Assembly (NCBI RefSeq): GCF_900119385.1
Contig: NZ_FPKO01000007.1
Span: 248,001 to 312,000, forward strand
DNA length: 64,000 bases
Reading direction: 5' to 3'
Source: Thermophilibacter mediterraneus
Lineage (GTDB): Bacteria > Actinomycetota > Coriobacteriia > Coriobacteriales > Atopobiaceae
A program made the translations under genes and the position numbers. Each line of letters begins with the position of its first letter. Within the stretch, counting starts at the first letter, position 1. Shown in pieces: positions 34,606-42,605 of the stretch. The notes under the pieces were generated by a model, which was given only the letters and a program-made list of their open reading frames with translations, searched no databases and had not been told where the DNA came from.

Positions 34606-35298
34606 CTACCCCTCGTCCCCGGCGCGGTAGCCGAGGCCCCGCACGGTCACGATGAGGCGCGGATCGGAGGGGTTGTCCTCGAGCTTGTCGCGCAGCCGCT
34701 TGATGTAGACCGAGAGCGTGTTCTCCTCCACGTATGCCCCCGCGTCGTCCCAGAGGGCGTCGCGCATCATGTCGCGCGTCACCAGCCGGCCGGCGTTCTT
34801 GGCAAAGAGGAGCAGCAGCCGGTACTCGAGCGCGGAGAGGACGACCTCGCGACCGTCCTTCTCGACGTGGGCGCGGTCGGGGTCGATGCTCACCCTGCCG
34901 AGGCGCAGCGTCACGCGCTCGGGCCGCGCGCGGCGGATGGCAGCCTGGATGCGCGCCACGAGCTCGCGCGGGCGGAAGGGCTTGGCCACGTAGTCGTCGG
35001 CGCCCATCGAGAGGCCAGTCACGGTGTTGAGCTCGTCGTCGGCTGCGGTGAGAAAGATCACGGGGACGCCGGGGGAGACGGACTTGATGGCGTTGCACAC
35101 GGCGAAGCCGTTGCCCTGCGCGAGCGTGAGGTCGACGAGGGCCAGCGCATAGTTGGCGTGCGGTCTGCTCGCCAGCTCGACCGCCCCGGACTGCGTGGGG
35201 GAGGAGTCGACGACGTAGCCCTCGTTGGCCAGGAGCTCCGAGAGCCCCTCGACGATGAGCGGGTCGTCCTCGGCGAGCAGGATGTGCGGCAGGTGCAT
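34606..35298 (-). CDS. OmpR-family response regulator
   Basis: A 230-residue regulator: receiver domain with acidic pocket EDD (10-12), phospho-acceptor Asp56, Lys106 in AKPF, and a C-terminal winged helix (LSALEYRLLLLFAKNAGRLVTR, then SVYIKRLRDKLE). Partner of the kinase downstream; likely activates the ABC operon through the GTGACG-N4-CGTCAC box found before both units. Confidence 0.92.
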   Translation of the reverse strand: MHLPHILLAEDDPLIVEGLSELLANEGYVVDSSPTQSGAVELASRPHANYALALVDLTLAQGNGFAVCNAIKSVSPGVPVIFLTAADDELNTVTGLSMGADDYVAKPFRPRELVARIQAAIRRARPERVTLRLGRVSIDPDRAHVEKDGREVVLSALEYRLLLLFAKNAGRLVTRDMMRDALWDDAGAYVEENTLSVYIKRLRDKLEDNPSDPRLIVTVRGLGYRAGDEG

Positions 35299-35324
35299 GG
35301 TTCTCCTATCTTCGAGGTGCCTTG

Positions 35325-35369
35325 AGTATAGGTGCCGGGACCCGCGCGGTCCCGTGACGCTTTCGTCAC
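35325..35369 (-). promoter_or_regulatory. response-regulator promoter with its candidate box
   Basis: A TATACT -10 lies at 35325-35330 on the minus strand, and the dyad GTGACG-CTTT-CGTCAC at 35354-35369 lies 24 bp further upstream. The dyad and its CGGC flank repeat the box before the ABC operon, which suggests autoregulation. Confidence 0.6.
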
Positions 35370-35543
35370 CGGCTCGCCGGGCGCCTCGCCCCCGATGCCC
35401 CCGCGCACCCCGGTCGACCCTTTCCGTGAACGGTATGTTTCTTGGTGGTTAGCGGCACGAAACTATGTCGGAATCGTGGAGGCGCGTCCGATCTCGCGCG
35501 CGCACCATGTACGCCGCTCCTACGTTTTAGAAAAGGGGGAAAC

Positions 35544-37340
35544 ATGAACGGAATCGTCATCGTGCTCGTTGCGGCCGTGGTGCTGGTCGCCGGGTACCTG
35601 CTCTACGGACGCTGGCTCGCGCGCACGTGGGGCATCGACGAGCAGGCCCTCACGCCCGCGCGTCGCATGGAGGACGGGAAGAACTTCTCGCCCGCCTCGT
35701 GCTTCACGGCCTTCTCGCACCAGTTCAGCTCCATCTGCGGCGCCGGCCCCGTCACGGGCACCATCGCCGCGATGATGTTCGGCTGGCTGCCGGTGCTGCT
35801 GTGGGTGCTCGTGGGCGGTATCTTCTTCGGTGCCGTGCACGACTTCGGCGCGCTCTACGCCTCCGTGCGCAACAACGGCAAGTCGCTCGCCCAGCTGATC
35901 GAGAAGTACATCGGCCGCACCGGCCGTCGCCTGTTCCTGCTGTTCAGCTGGCTCTTCACCATCATCGTGATCGCCGCGTTCGTGGACATGGTCGCCGGCA
36001 CATTCAAGGCGACCTTCGACGCCGCGGGCGCCGTCGACGCGTCCGCCTCCTACGCGGGCGGCGCTGCCGGCACCATCTCGATCCTGTTCACCTTCGTCGC
36101 CATCGCCTTCGGCTGGATCAACCGCCGCTTCGGCCTCTCCGGGTGGAGGGAGCTCGTGCTCGCCGTGGTGCTCTTCGTGCTCATGTTCGCCGTGGGCATG
36201 CAGTTCCCGGTGTACCTCGACAAGCTCGGCTGGTTCGCGGTCATCACGGTCTACCTGCTCTTCGCCGCGGCCATGCCCATCCAGACCCTCAAGCAGCCGC
36301 GCGACTACCTCACCTCCATCATGATGCTCGTCATGATTGCGTGCGCCGTCGTGGGCATCTTCGTGCTCGGCGCGGGCGGGCAGGCCACGATGACGGCCCC
36401 CATGGTCGCCGACGTCTCCGCCCTCGCCGCCAAGGGCTCCTACCTCTTCCCGCTGCTGTTCGTCTCCGTGGCGTGCGGGGCCCTCTCCGGCTTCCACAGC
36501 CTCGTCTCCACCAACACCTCCTCGAAGCAGCTCTCGAGCGAGAGGGACGCGCTGCCGGTGGGCTACGGCGCCATGGTGCTCGAGTCCTTCGTGGGCGTGC
36601 TCGCCATCGTCTTCGCGGCGATCATGTTCTCGCAGATCAACACGAGCGGTGCGCTCGGCGCCGCCGTGGGCACGCCGTTCCAGATCTTCTCGCAGGGCGT
36701 GGCGCGCGGCATGACGGCCTTCGGCGTTGACGCCACGCTCGCCACCGTCTTCATGACCATGTGCGTCTCGGCCCTCGCGCTCACCTCCGTCGACGCGGTG
36801 GCGCGCATCGGGCGCCTCTCGTTCCAGGAGTTCTTCTCCAAGAGCAACGATGCCGCCGAGGAGGCGGGCGCCGACGCAACGGGCGCGGCGAGGTTCTTCT
36901 CCAACACGTGGGTGGCCACCGTGCTCACGCTGGCGCTCGGCCTTGCGCTCGCCTTCGGCGGCTACAACAACATCTGGCCGCTCTTCGGCGCCTCCAACCA
37001 GCTGCTCGGCGGCATGACCATGATCATGCTGGCGGTCTTCTGCAAGTGCACCGGGCGCAAGGGCTGGATGCTCTACGTGCCCGTGGCGTTTCTGCTGGTC
37101 TGCACGTTCACCTCGCTCGTGCAGAGCATCATCGGCTGCGCGAGCGCCCTCGCGACGAGCGGTGCCGCCGTGGTCGCCACCTCGGGCCTGCAGCTCGTCT
37201 TCGCGATCCTGCTCGTGGTGCTCGGCCTCATCGTGGCGTACAACTGCCTGAGGGAGCTCTTCGGCAAGGACGCCGGGTCGCTTCCCGACGAGGAGCCCGA
37301 GTGGAGCGAGCTCGGGCGCAAGAACTGCGGCGGCGAGTAG
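35544..37340 (+). CDS. cstA: CstA-family peptide/pyruvate transporter
   Basis: A 598-residue, multi-helix carbon starvation protein A family member, taking up peptides or pyruvate. Family signatures include MEDGKNFSPAS...HQFSSICGAGPVTGTI near residues 45-75, FGAVHDFGALYASVRNNGKS, and SGFHSLVSTNTSSKQL. Length fits the short Gram-positive type. The start follows AAAAGGGGGAAAC. The IS3 element was inserted 41 bp after its stop. Confidence 0.88.
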   Translation: MNGIVIVLVAAVVLVAGYLLYGRWLARTWGIDEQALTPARRMEDGKNFSPASCFTAFSHQFSSICGAGPVTGTIAAMMFGWLPVLLWVLVGGIFFGAVHDFGALYASVRNNGKSLAQLIEKYIGRTGRRLFLLFSWLFTIIVIAAFVDMVAGTFKATFDAAGAVDASASYAGGAAGTISILFTFVAIAFGWINRRFGLSGWRELVLAVVLFVLMFAVGMQFPVYLDKLGWFAVITVYLLFAAAMPIQTLKQPRDYLTSIMMLVMIACAVVGIFVLGAGGQATMTAPMVADVSALAAKGSYLFPLLFVSVACGALSGFHSLVSTNTSSKQLSSERDALPVGYGAMVLESFVGVLAIVFAAIMFSQINTSGALGAAVGTPFQIFSQGVARGMTAFGVDATLATVFMTMCVSALALTSVDAVARIGRLSFQEFFSKSNDAAEEAGADATGAARFFSNTWVATVLTLALGLALAFGGYNNIWPLFGASNQLLGGMTMIMLAVFCKCTGRKGWMLYVPVAFLLVCTFTSLVQSIIGCASALATSGAAVVATSGLQLVFAILLVVLGLIVAYNCLRELFGKDAGSLPDEEPEWSELGRKNCGGE

Positions 37341-37440
37341 TCCCCTCTGGCAGAGGACGCTTCCTCGGCCCCGGCGCCCGCTGAACTGCCTCCCATTTCT
37401 TGGACTGAAAAGTAAAGTCCGAGGGATGGGAGGCTTTCTC

Positions 37441-37950
37441 ATGTCGACCGACCAGCGCTTGAGGCACGACACGTCGCTCAGGGGGCGCGCCGCGGACCTC
37501 TTCGCGAGGGGGCTGGGGAGGGCGGCCGTTGCCGGCCTCCTCGGCGTCCCCGAGGAGGCCGTGAGAAAATGGCAGTACACCTACCGGGCCGCGGGAAGGG
37601 ACGGGCTGCTGAGGATGGGCGCGGGCAAGGCGAGGTACGACTACGAGACGAAGGTCGCCGCGGCGAGCGCCGTGGTCGACGGCGGGATGTCCAAGCCCGA
37701 GGCGATGGAGCGCTTCGGGGTGGCGAGCCTGTCGCCGCTGAAGGAGTGGTGCCGGCTCTACCGCGCGGGCGGCGCGGAGGCCCTGCGGCCCAGGCCCAGG
37801 GGCAGGCCGCGCAAGGCTCCCGGCGCCCCGGCGACGCGCGAGGAGGAGCTCGAGCGCGAGGTCCGCAGGCTCGAGGCGCAGGTGGCGTACCTAAAAAAAT
37901 CGATAGCCCTGAAGGCGGAGCTGCGCTCCCGAGGCGGGAGAAGGCCCTAG
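37441..37950 (+). CDS. IS3-family OrfA
   Basis: A 169-residue protein with two helix-turn-helix segments (LFARGLGRAAVAGLLGVPEE and MSKPEAMERFGVASLSPLKEW) and a C-terminal leucine zipper (EEELEREVRRLEAQVAYL) for multimerisation. It binds the element ends and, with OrfB, forms the transposase. ATG 37441 has GGGAGG 8 bp upstream; an upstream in-frame ATG at 37426 lacks a site. Confidence 0.87.
   Translation: MSTDQRLRHDTSLRGRAADLFARGLGRAAVAGLLGVPEEAVRKWQYTYRAAGRDGLLRMGAGKARYDYETKVAAASAVVDGGMSKPEAMERFGVASLSPLKEWCRLYRAGGAEALRPRPRGRPRKAPGAPATREEELEREVRRLEAQVAYLKKSIALKAELRSRGGRRP
37893..37899 (+). other. programmed -1 frameshift site (A7)
   Basis: The orfA frame reads CTA AAA AAA TCG; slipping back one base at A-AAA-AAA enters the orfB frame (AAA AAA ATC GAT). 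This is the standard IS3 arrangement that makes the OrfAB transposase. Confidence 0.8.
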
Positions 37951-38810
37951 CGGTCGCCGAGCTTTCAGGGCTGGGGCACGACCTGGCCGACCTGCTGGGG
38001 GCCGCCGGCCTCGCCAGGTCCACATACTATTACGCGCTCGCGCACCCCAAGGGCCCGACCAGGCCCGAGCTCCGGCCGCGCGTCGCCGAGATCTTCGGGA
38101 GGCTCCCGAACGGCGTCGGGCACCGCCAGGTCGCCATGGAGCTGCGCGCCGTGGACGGCGCCCGCATAGCCGACAAGACCGTCCTCAAGATGATGCGCGA
38201 GATGGGCCTGCGCTGCGGCATCCGCCGCGAGACCGACTACCACAGGTACAACTCCTACAGGGGCGTCGTCGGCGAGGTGTTCGAGAACGTGCTCGGGCGC
38301 GACTTCGAGGCGGACGGCCCGTGGCAGAAGATGGGGACGGACGTCACCGAGTTCAGGCTCTCCTTCGGCAAGGCCTACCTCGCGCCGGTGTACGACTTCG
38401 GGAGCAAGGAGATCGTGGCGCACTCGATCTCGGAGCACCCCGACCTCGAGCAGCAGCGCGAGATGCTCTCCATGCTCGCGGAGGCCAAGCCCGCGTGGGC
38501 CAGCCCGGTCATGCAGACGGACATGGGCTGGCAGTACCAGCACGCCGAGTTCGTCGCCGCGCTCGAGGGGATGGGGATCGTCCAGAGCATGTCGCGCAAG
38601 GGCAACTGCATCGACAACGGCGCCACCGAGCAGGTGTTCGGACACATCAAGGACGAGTTCCTCCGCGGGCGCGACTGGGACACGTTCGAGGGGTTCAAGG
38701 CGGACCTCGAGGCCTACATCCATCACTGGAACCACGTGAGGCGCCAGGTCAGGCTGAAGGGCCTGACCCCGGTGGAGTTCCGGGAGCAGGCCCTTCGCGA
38801 CGCCGCATAG
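37893..38810 (+). CDS. IS3-family OrfB transposase (expressed by frameshift)
   Basis: About 305 residues in the -1 frame. An HTH_21-like region (RSTYYYALAHPKGPTRPELRPRV) is followed by an rve integrase domain with D (GTDVTEF), D (MQTDMGWQY) and E (ATEQVFGHIKDE). Exactly 35 residues separate the second D and E, the D(35)E spacing of IS3. The catalytic residues are intact, so the element may be active. Confidence 0.9.
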   Translation, partial: KKIDSPEGGAALPRREKALAVAELSGLGHDLADLLGAAGLARSTYYYALAHPKGPTRPELRPRVAEIFGRLPNGVGHRQVAMELRAVDGARIADKTVLKMMREMGLRCGIRRETDYHRYNSYRGVVGEVFENVLGRDFEADGPWQKMGTDVTEFRLSFGKAYLAPVYDFGSKEIVAHSISEHPDLEQQREMLSMLAEAKPAWASPVMQTDMGWQYQHAEFVAALEGMGIVQSMSRKGNCIDNGATEQVFGHIKDEFLRGRDWDTFEGFKADLEAYIHHWNHVRRQVRLKGLTPVEFREQALRDAA

Positions 38811-38882
38811 CGGCTATTATTTATGCGTCCAAGTTTTGGGGCGCAGTTCACGCTCGGCGTCGGGGCCGTTCTCGTCGGGAGG

Positions 38883-39056
38883 GCGTGCGGGTTGCGGACG
38901 GTTTGGGGCCCGATTCCGACCGCAACCAGCACGCGTTTCGGGAACGTGCGGGTTGCGGACGGTTTGGGGCCCGATTCCGACCGCAACCAGCACGCAGTCT
39001 GGATACGTGCGGGTTACGGACGGTTCCCGCCCCCGGACCGTCCGCAACCAGCACGT
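38883..39056. repeat. dyad repeat family 1, locus C (three perfect-period units)
   Basis: Units 38883-38934, 38944-38995 and 39005-39056 are each 52 bp with 9-bp spacers (38935-38943, 38996-39004). Arms CGTGCGGGTTGCGGACGG and complement; units 1 and 2 are almost identical. The array lies 30 bp from the IS3 element and 22 bp from a family 2 unit. No gene in 38851-39128. Confidence 0.87.
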
Positions 39057-39078
39057 GCTTCTCGCCGCGCGCCTCGAG

Positions 39079-39130
39079 TCCCGAGCCAAACGCACGCTTC
39101 GGGGCCGAGAACCGTGCGCGGGGCTCGGGC
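39079..39130. repeat. dyad repeat family 2, locus C (single 52-bp unit)
   Basis: One 52-bp dyad with arms TCCCGAGCCAAACGCACG and GGGGCTCGGGC. Its outer edge coincides with the point where homology of the trpB fragment ends. Confidence 0.75.
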
Positions 39131-39371
39131 GGTAGACCTTGTACATCTCGCGCACGGGCCCGGGGATCTCCACGTAGGGGGTCTCGTCGTCGAGCTCCTG
39201 GTCGATGAGGGCGTCGGCGAAGACGGGGGCGAGGTCGGCATGGGTGGCGACCGCGCCGCTGGGAAGGCGCATGGGCTCGGGCTTCTCGGGCATGTCGGCG
39301 CGCAGGTTGTACCAGGCCGTGGGAATCTGCTGCTCGCTGAGGTAGGTGCGGTAGGGGGTGGTCGTGGTCAT
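39129..39371 (-). pseudogene. trpB: truncated TrpB2-type tryptophan synthase beta chain
   Basis: The first 81 codons match the N-terminus of TrpB2 proteins: PTAWYNLRADMPEKPEPM, then LAPVFADALIDQELDDE and VEIPGPVREMYKVYRP, which corresponds to the conserved ...EEVREIYRLWRPTPL. Homology stops at this point, where a family 2 repeat unit begins, and the frame runs through repeats to a stop at 38817. The PLP-lysine region and the remaining 350 or so residues are missing. The ATG at 39371 has a good GAGAGGAGC site and a complete trp attenuator upstream. Confidence 0.8.
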
Positions 39372-39406
39372 GTCTCGCTCCTCTCGAGGGTGGGTGCGCG
39401 CACGAA

Positions 39407-39440
39407 AGAGGGCCCCCGGAACTGAGTCCGAGGGCCCTCT
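39407..39440 (-). terminator. trp attenuator terminator
   Basis: On the minus strand AGAGGGCCC...CGGA and TCCG...GGGCCCTCT form a strong hairpin (39407-39420 with 39427-39440) followed by TTTC. It lies between the leader peptide stop and the trpB start, where a transcription attenuator belongs. Confidence 0.8.
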
Positions 39441-39469
39441 GTGGGTAAGCGTCGTGCGCCTGGCCGTCG

Positions 39470-39562
39470 TCAGCCCGGGATGAGGGTCGTCCTTGTCCAC
39501 CACCACGCGCGCTCGCCGGCCGGTGCCGGAATGGTCGTTGCGATGCGCGGGCGGGAGGTCAT
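39470..39562 (-). CDS. trpL: trp operon leader peptide with three tandem Trp codons
   Basis: A 30-residue ORF with a good GAGAGGAAG site reads, near its end, ERAWWWTRTT, with TGG TGG TGG in a row, and stops 30 bp before the attenuator hairpin. Ribosome stalling at scarce Trp would prevent the terminator from forming. This is the classic actinobacterial/enterobacterial trp attenuation layout and confirms that the gene behind it was a tryptophan gene. Confidence 0.82.
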   Translation of the reverse strand: MTSRPRIATTIPAPAGERAWWWTRTTLIPG

Positions 39563-39600
39563 GGACGGTCTTCCTCTCGACGGGTGACGATTGGGAAAGC

Positions 39601-40266
39601 CTACCGACCCCCTGCTTCCGCCTCGTTGCCGGGGCGAGAAAAGCCGGTTGCGGCGAGGTCCCGCGCGTCGCGCCTCAGCAGGGCCCGGGCGAGGCCCTCG
39701 TCGGGGTAGGCGCGGGCGAGAAGGACGTGGAACCGCTCGTTGTGACTCGGCTCCAGCAGGTGTGTGAGCTCGTGGGCGACCACGTAGTCGAGGCAGGTGG
39801 GCGGGTAGGCGGCCAGGCGCACGTTCACGCGGATCCGTCCGGTGCGCGGCGTGCAGGACCCCCAGCGCGTGGACATGGCGCGCAGCTGCCACCCGCTCGC
39901 GTGCGCGCCGGTCGCGGCCTCCATGCGCTCGACGACCCCGGGGAGGCGGCGCTCGAGCTCGTCGCGCCAGAGCTCGTCGGGCGCGATGCCCCCGGGCAGC
40001 TCGACGAGGCGCCCCCACAGCGCGACGAGGCCGTCCGCGCCGGCTCCGTCCGCGCGACGGGCGAGGCGGCGCTCGACGTGGGCGCGCAGCCACCCCTCGT
40101 GCTCGGCGAGGAAGCGCCGCACATCCTCGGCGGGCACGCGCGCCGGCACGCTGAGGCGGGCGCTCCCGTCGGCGCGGACGCGCAGGTTGAGCCTGCGGAC
40201 GCCCCCGCGCTCGACCTCTACCGGGATTCCGCCGACGATCACCGTGGCGCGGCGTCGTCGCGCCAC
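39601..40266 (-). CDS. YgjP-like zinc metallopeptidase (DUF45/M48-like)
   Basis: A 221-residue protein of the YgjP/WLM-like family with zinc motif HELTHLLEPSHNERFH (HExxH plus downstream His) and the preceding STRWGSCT signature. Cytoplasmic; role unknown. GTG 40266 starts 14 bp after the upstream stop with GAGGGG before it, so it is co-transcribed with the XRE membrane protein. Confidence 0.85.
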   Translation of the reverse strand: MARRRRATVIVGGIPVEVERGGVRRLNLRVRADGSARLSVPARVPAEDVRRFLAEHEGWLRAHVERRLARRADGAGADGLVALWGRLVELPGGIAPDELWRDELERRLPGVVERMEAATGAHASGWQLRAMSTRWGSCTPRTGRIRVNVRLAAYPPTCLDYVVAHELTHLLEPSHNERFHVLLARAYPDEGLARALLRRDARDLAATGFSRPGNEAEAGGR

Positions 40267-40280
40267 GGGGCCCGTTCCCC

Positions 40281-40874
40281 TCACGCCCCGAGGAGGCCGA
40301 GCGCGACCTCGAGCAGCGTCACGAGCGCGACCGCCTGCAGCAGGTAGCCCACCACGGAGAGCGCCCGCTCCTCGTCGGCCGGGCGCGCGCCGCGCTCGAG
40401 GTAGTCGGTGACGCCGCGCGCGGTGCGCAGGCCCGCGTCGCGCTCGAGCAGGAGCGCGCGCACCGAGAGCGGCGCCGAGACGACGAGCAGCGCGAGGTAT
40501 GCCGCGAGGAAGGAGCTCCCCGGGGCGAGGGTGCGCGCGACCTCGAGCGCGAGCACGACGAGCCAGCCCAGGCTGAGCGCGGCGTAGGTCGCCTTGAGCT
40601 CCCGGCGCGACTCCGCCGCGATCTCGTCGAGCCGAGCCGCCCCGTCCCTCCCGACGAGCGCGCCGAGGTCCGTCTCGAGCGCGGCTGCCAGGCCGATGAG
40701 CCGGGCCGCCGACGGCAGCGCGTCGCCCCGTTCCCATTCTGCGAGGTCGCGCTCCTCGATCCCCTCCCGCTCGGAGAGCTCCCCGACCGAGAGCCCGCGC
40801 GCCTCGCGCGCGGCGCGAAGGCTCGCCCCCAGCGCCGCCCGGTCGAAGCGCGCCATGTCTGCCCGTGCGCCCAT
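40281..40874 (-). CDS. XRE-family regulator with C-terminal membrane helices
   Basis: A 197-residue protein: a Cro/C1 helix-turn-helix (about 12-70; LSVGELSEREGIEERDLAEWERG) and three predicted helices (about 100-118, 123-142 and 175-194). Membrane-bound XRE proteins of this type often regulate envelope or stress genes. The ATG follows AAGGAGGCCGC. Confidence 0.8.
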   Translation of the reverse strand: MGARADMARFDRAALGASLRAAREARGLSVGELSEREGIEERDLAEWERGDALPSAARLIGLAAALETDLGALVGRDGAARLDEIAAESRRELKATYAALSLGWLVVLALEVARTLAPGSSFLAAYLALLVVSAPLSVRALLLERDAGLRTARGVTDYLERGARPADEERALSVVGYLLQAVALVTLLEVALGLLGA

Positions 40875-41077
40875 GCGGCCTCCTTTCCCTCCAGACGAGT
40901 ATGGCACGCGCCGGCGCCCGCGTCCCGTCGGGTTCGGTCGGACCCTTGCGAAATCCTTAGGGGCGCATAAGGCCCCTCGATGGCCCGATGCCCGGGCGAG
41001 GGGGACGATGGGGTCGTTCTCGCGCCCGGGCCGCCCCGACCCTCGGGCGCGGCGGCCGCCGACAGGAAGGAGATGAC

Positions 41078-42454
41078 ATGCCCCTCGCGATCAGGCTCGC
41101 GCTCGGCAACGTCGGGCGCTGCGTGCGCGACTACTCGGTCTACTTCGTCACGCTCACGTGCGCGTCGTGCCTGCTCTACTCGTTCAACGCCGCGGGCGAC
41201 TACCTGCTCGCGCTCCCCCTCACGCCCGCCCAGGCCGAGGTCGTGGGGAAGGCGCGCGACGTGACGGGGGCGTTCACGACGTTCGTGGTGCTGGTGTTCG
41301 CCCTGCTCGTGGCCTACGCCGGACGCTACATCGTGCGGAGGCGCTCACGCGAGTTCGCGACCTACGGGCTGCTCGGCATGCGCGCGCCCCTGCTCGCCGG
41401 GGTGGTCGCCGCCGAGGGCGCGCTGGTCGGGGCGATGGCCCTCGCCGCGGGCGTCGCGGTCGGGTTCGCCGCGTCGCCGGCGTTCGGATCGATCGCCGCC
41501 TTCGTCTTCGGGGTGCCCTGGGAGCTCGCGTGGTCCTTCTCGCCCTCCTCCGCGGTCGCGACGGCGGGCTGGTTCGCCGCCATCGAGGGGGCGTCGATCG
41601 CGCTCTCGGTCATCGAGGTGCTGAGGAGGCCGCTGGTGGAGCTCCTCCAGCAAGACCGCGCCCCGGAGCGCCTCGTGCTCACGGGGCGGGCGCCGACCCG
41701 TGCCCAGGCCGCGCTCGCCGCCCTGCTGCTCGCGGTGGTGTGGGGGTCGTGCCTCGTGCAGCCCGGCCTCTTCGTGCTCGCCATCCTCCCCATGGGGTGG
41801 GCGGCCTACGTGGCCACGTCGCTGGTGTTCCGCATCGTGGCGTCCCGCGTGCCCGGGGCGCTCAGGAGGCGCGATGGCTACTGGGAGGGGCTGCGCGCCT
41901 TCGTGCTGCGCCAGCTCGAGGGGCGCGTCTCCACCTCGTGCCAGGCGCTCTCGTGCACCTGCGTGCTCATGGCGTGCGCGGTCTGCATGGTGTGCGCGGG
42001 GCTCCTGTTCTCGGTTGGGCAGCGCGCCTCCGGCCTCGTGGACCCCGGGGCGCTCTCGGAGGCGAGCCTCGCGCCCATCGGGTTCGTGGGGATCTTCTAC
42101 GGGGAGGCGTTCCTCGTGGCCGCAGCCGCCGTGCTCGCGCTGCAGCAGCTCGGGCAGGCGGCGGACGGGAGGCGCGCCTACGCGACGCTCGTCGAGCTCG
42201 GGGCGGAGCCGCGCGAGCTGCGCTCCGCCGTGCGCGCCCAGGTGGGGGCGTCGTTCGCGCTTCCCGCTGCGATGGCCGCGGCGCACGACCTCGTGGGCAT
42301 CGCGCTCGTGCGGCAGCTCGCGATGGGGGTTGCCGACGAGGTGTTCCTGGCCATTGCGGCGGCCTCGCTGCTGGGGACGCTGGCGCTGCTGGGGGCCTTC
42401 TACCTGCTCTGCGTGCGGGAGTGCTCGCGCCTGCTGCTGCGCGAGGGGGCCTGA
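41078..42454 (+). CDS. BceB-like ABC permease lacking the large external domain
   Basis: A 458-residue FtsX/BceB-type permease. The N-terminal half follows BceB (RDYSVYFVTLTCASCLLYSF, then IVRRRSREFATYGLLGM). Between the helix ending LLFSVGQ and the C-terminal module (ATLVELGAEPRELRSAVRAQ) there are only about 25 residues where BceB has an external domain of some 200. No BceA-type ATPase or BceRS pair is adjacent, so its partner is elsewhere or lost. The start follows AGGAAGGAGATGAC. Confidence 0.75.
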   Translation: MPLAIRLALGNVGRCVRDYSVYFVTLTCASCLLYSFNAAGDYLLALPLTPAQAEVVGKARDVTGAFTTFVVLVFALLVAYAGRYIVRRRSREFATYGLLGMRAPLLAGVVAAEGALVGAMALAAGVAVGFAASPAFGSIAAFVFGVPWELAWSFSPSSAVATAGWFAAIEGASIALSVIEVLRRPLVELLQQDRAPERLVLTGRAPTRAQAALAALLLAVVWGSCLVQPGLFVLAILPMGWAAYVATSLVFRIVASRVPGALRRRDGYWEGLRAFVLRQLEGRVSTSCQALSCTCVLMACAVCMVCAGLLFSVGQRASGLVDPGALSEASLAPIGFVGIFYGEAFLVAAAAVLALQQLGQAADGRRAYATLVELGAEPRELRSAVRAQVGASFALPAAMAAAHDLVGIALVRQLAMGVADEVFLAIAAASLLGTLALLGAFYLLCVRECSRLLLREGA

Positions 42455-42605
42455 GCGCGGGGTCGCCCCCGCGCCGGCGGCCGCCCCTGCCGCCGCGCCC
42501 GTTCAGCACTGTGACGCAAACCTGAACCCGGGGACGGTCGGCGTATCAGCGGGCGCGGGAACGGGTACCCTACCCTGGTATCACGACCCCCTCGGAGGAC
42601 CCCCC

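Larger units (their letters stand above)
37382..38850 (+). mobile_element. complete IS3-family insertion sequence (IS150-like), 1469 bp
   Basis: The ends are imperfect inverted repeats beginning TGAACTGC (left TGAACTGCCTCCCA..., right, read inward, TGAACTGCGCCCCA...). It is flanked by a 3-bp direct repeat CGC (37379-37381 and 38851-38853), as expected from IS3 transposition. It carries orfA and orfB with a slippery A7 between them. It lies between cstA and a family 1 repeat array. Confidence 0.88.

Noticed and set aside
37382-38850. IS3 element as the direct cause of the trpB deletion
   Set aside because: It has a clean 3-bp target duplication and lies about 280 bp from the break, so it fits a simple insertion.
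38883-39056. Arrays as integron attC sites
   Set aside because: No integrase, no cassette ORFs between units, and no GTTRRRY/RYYYAAC core motifs.
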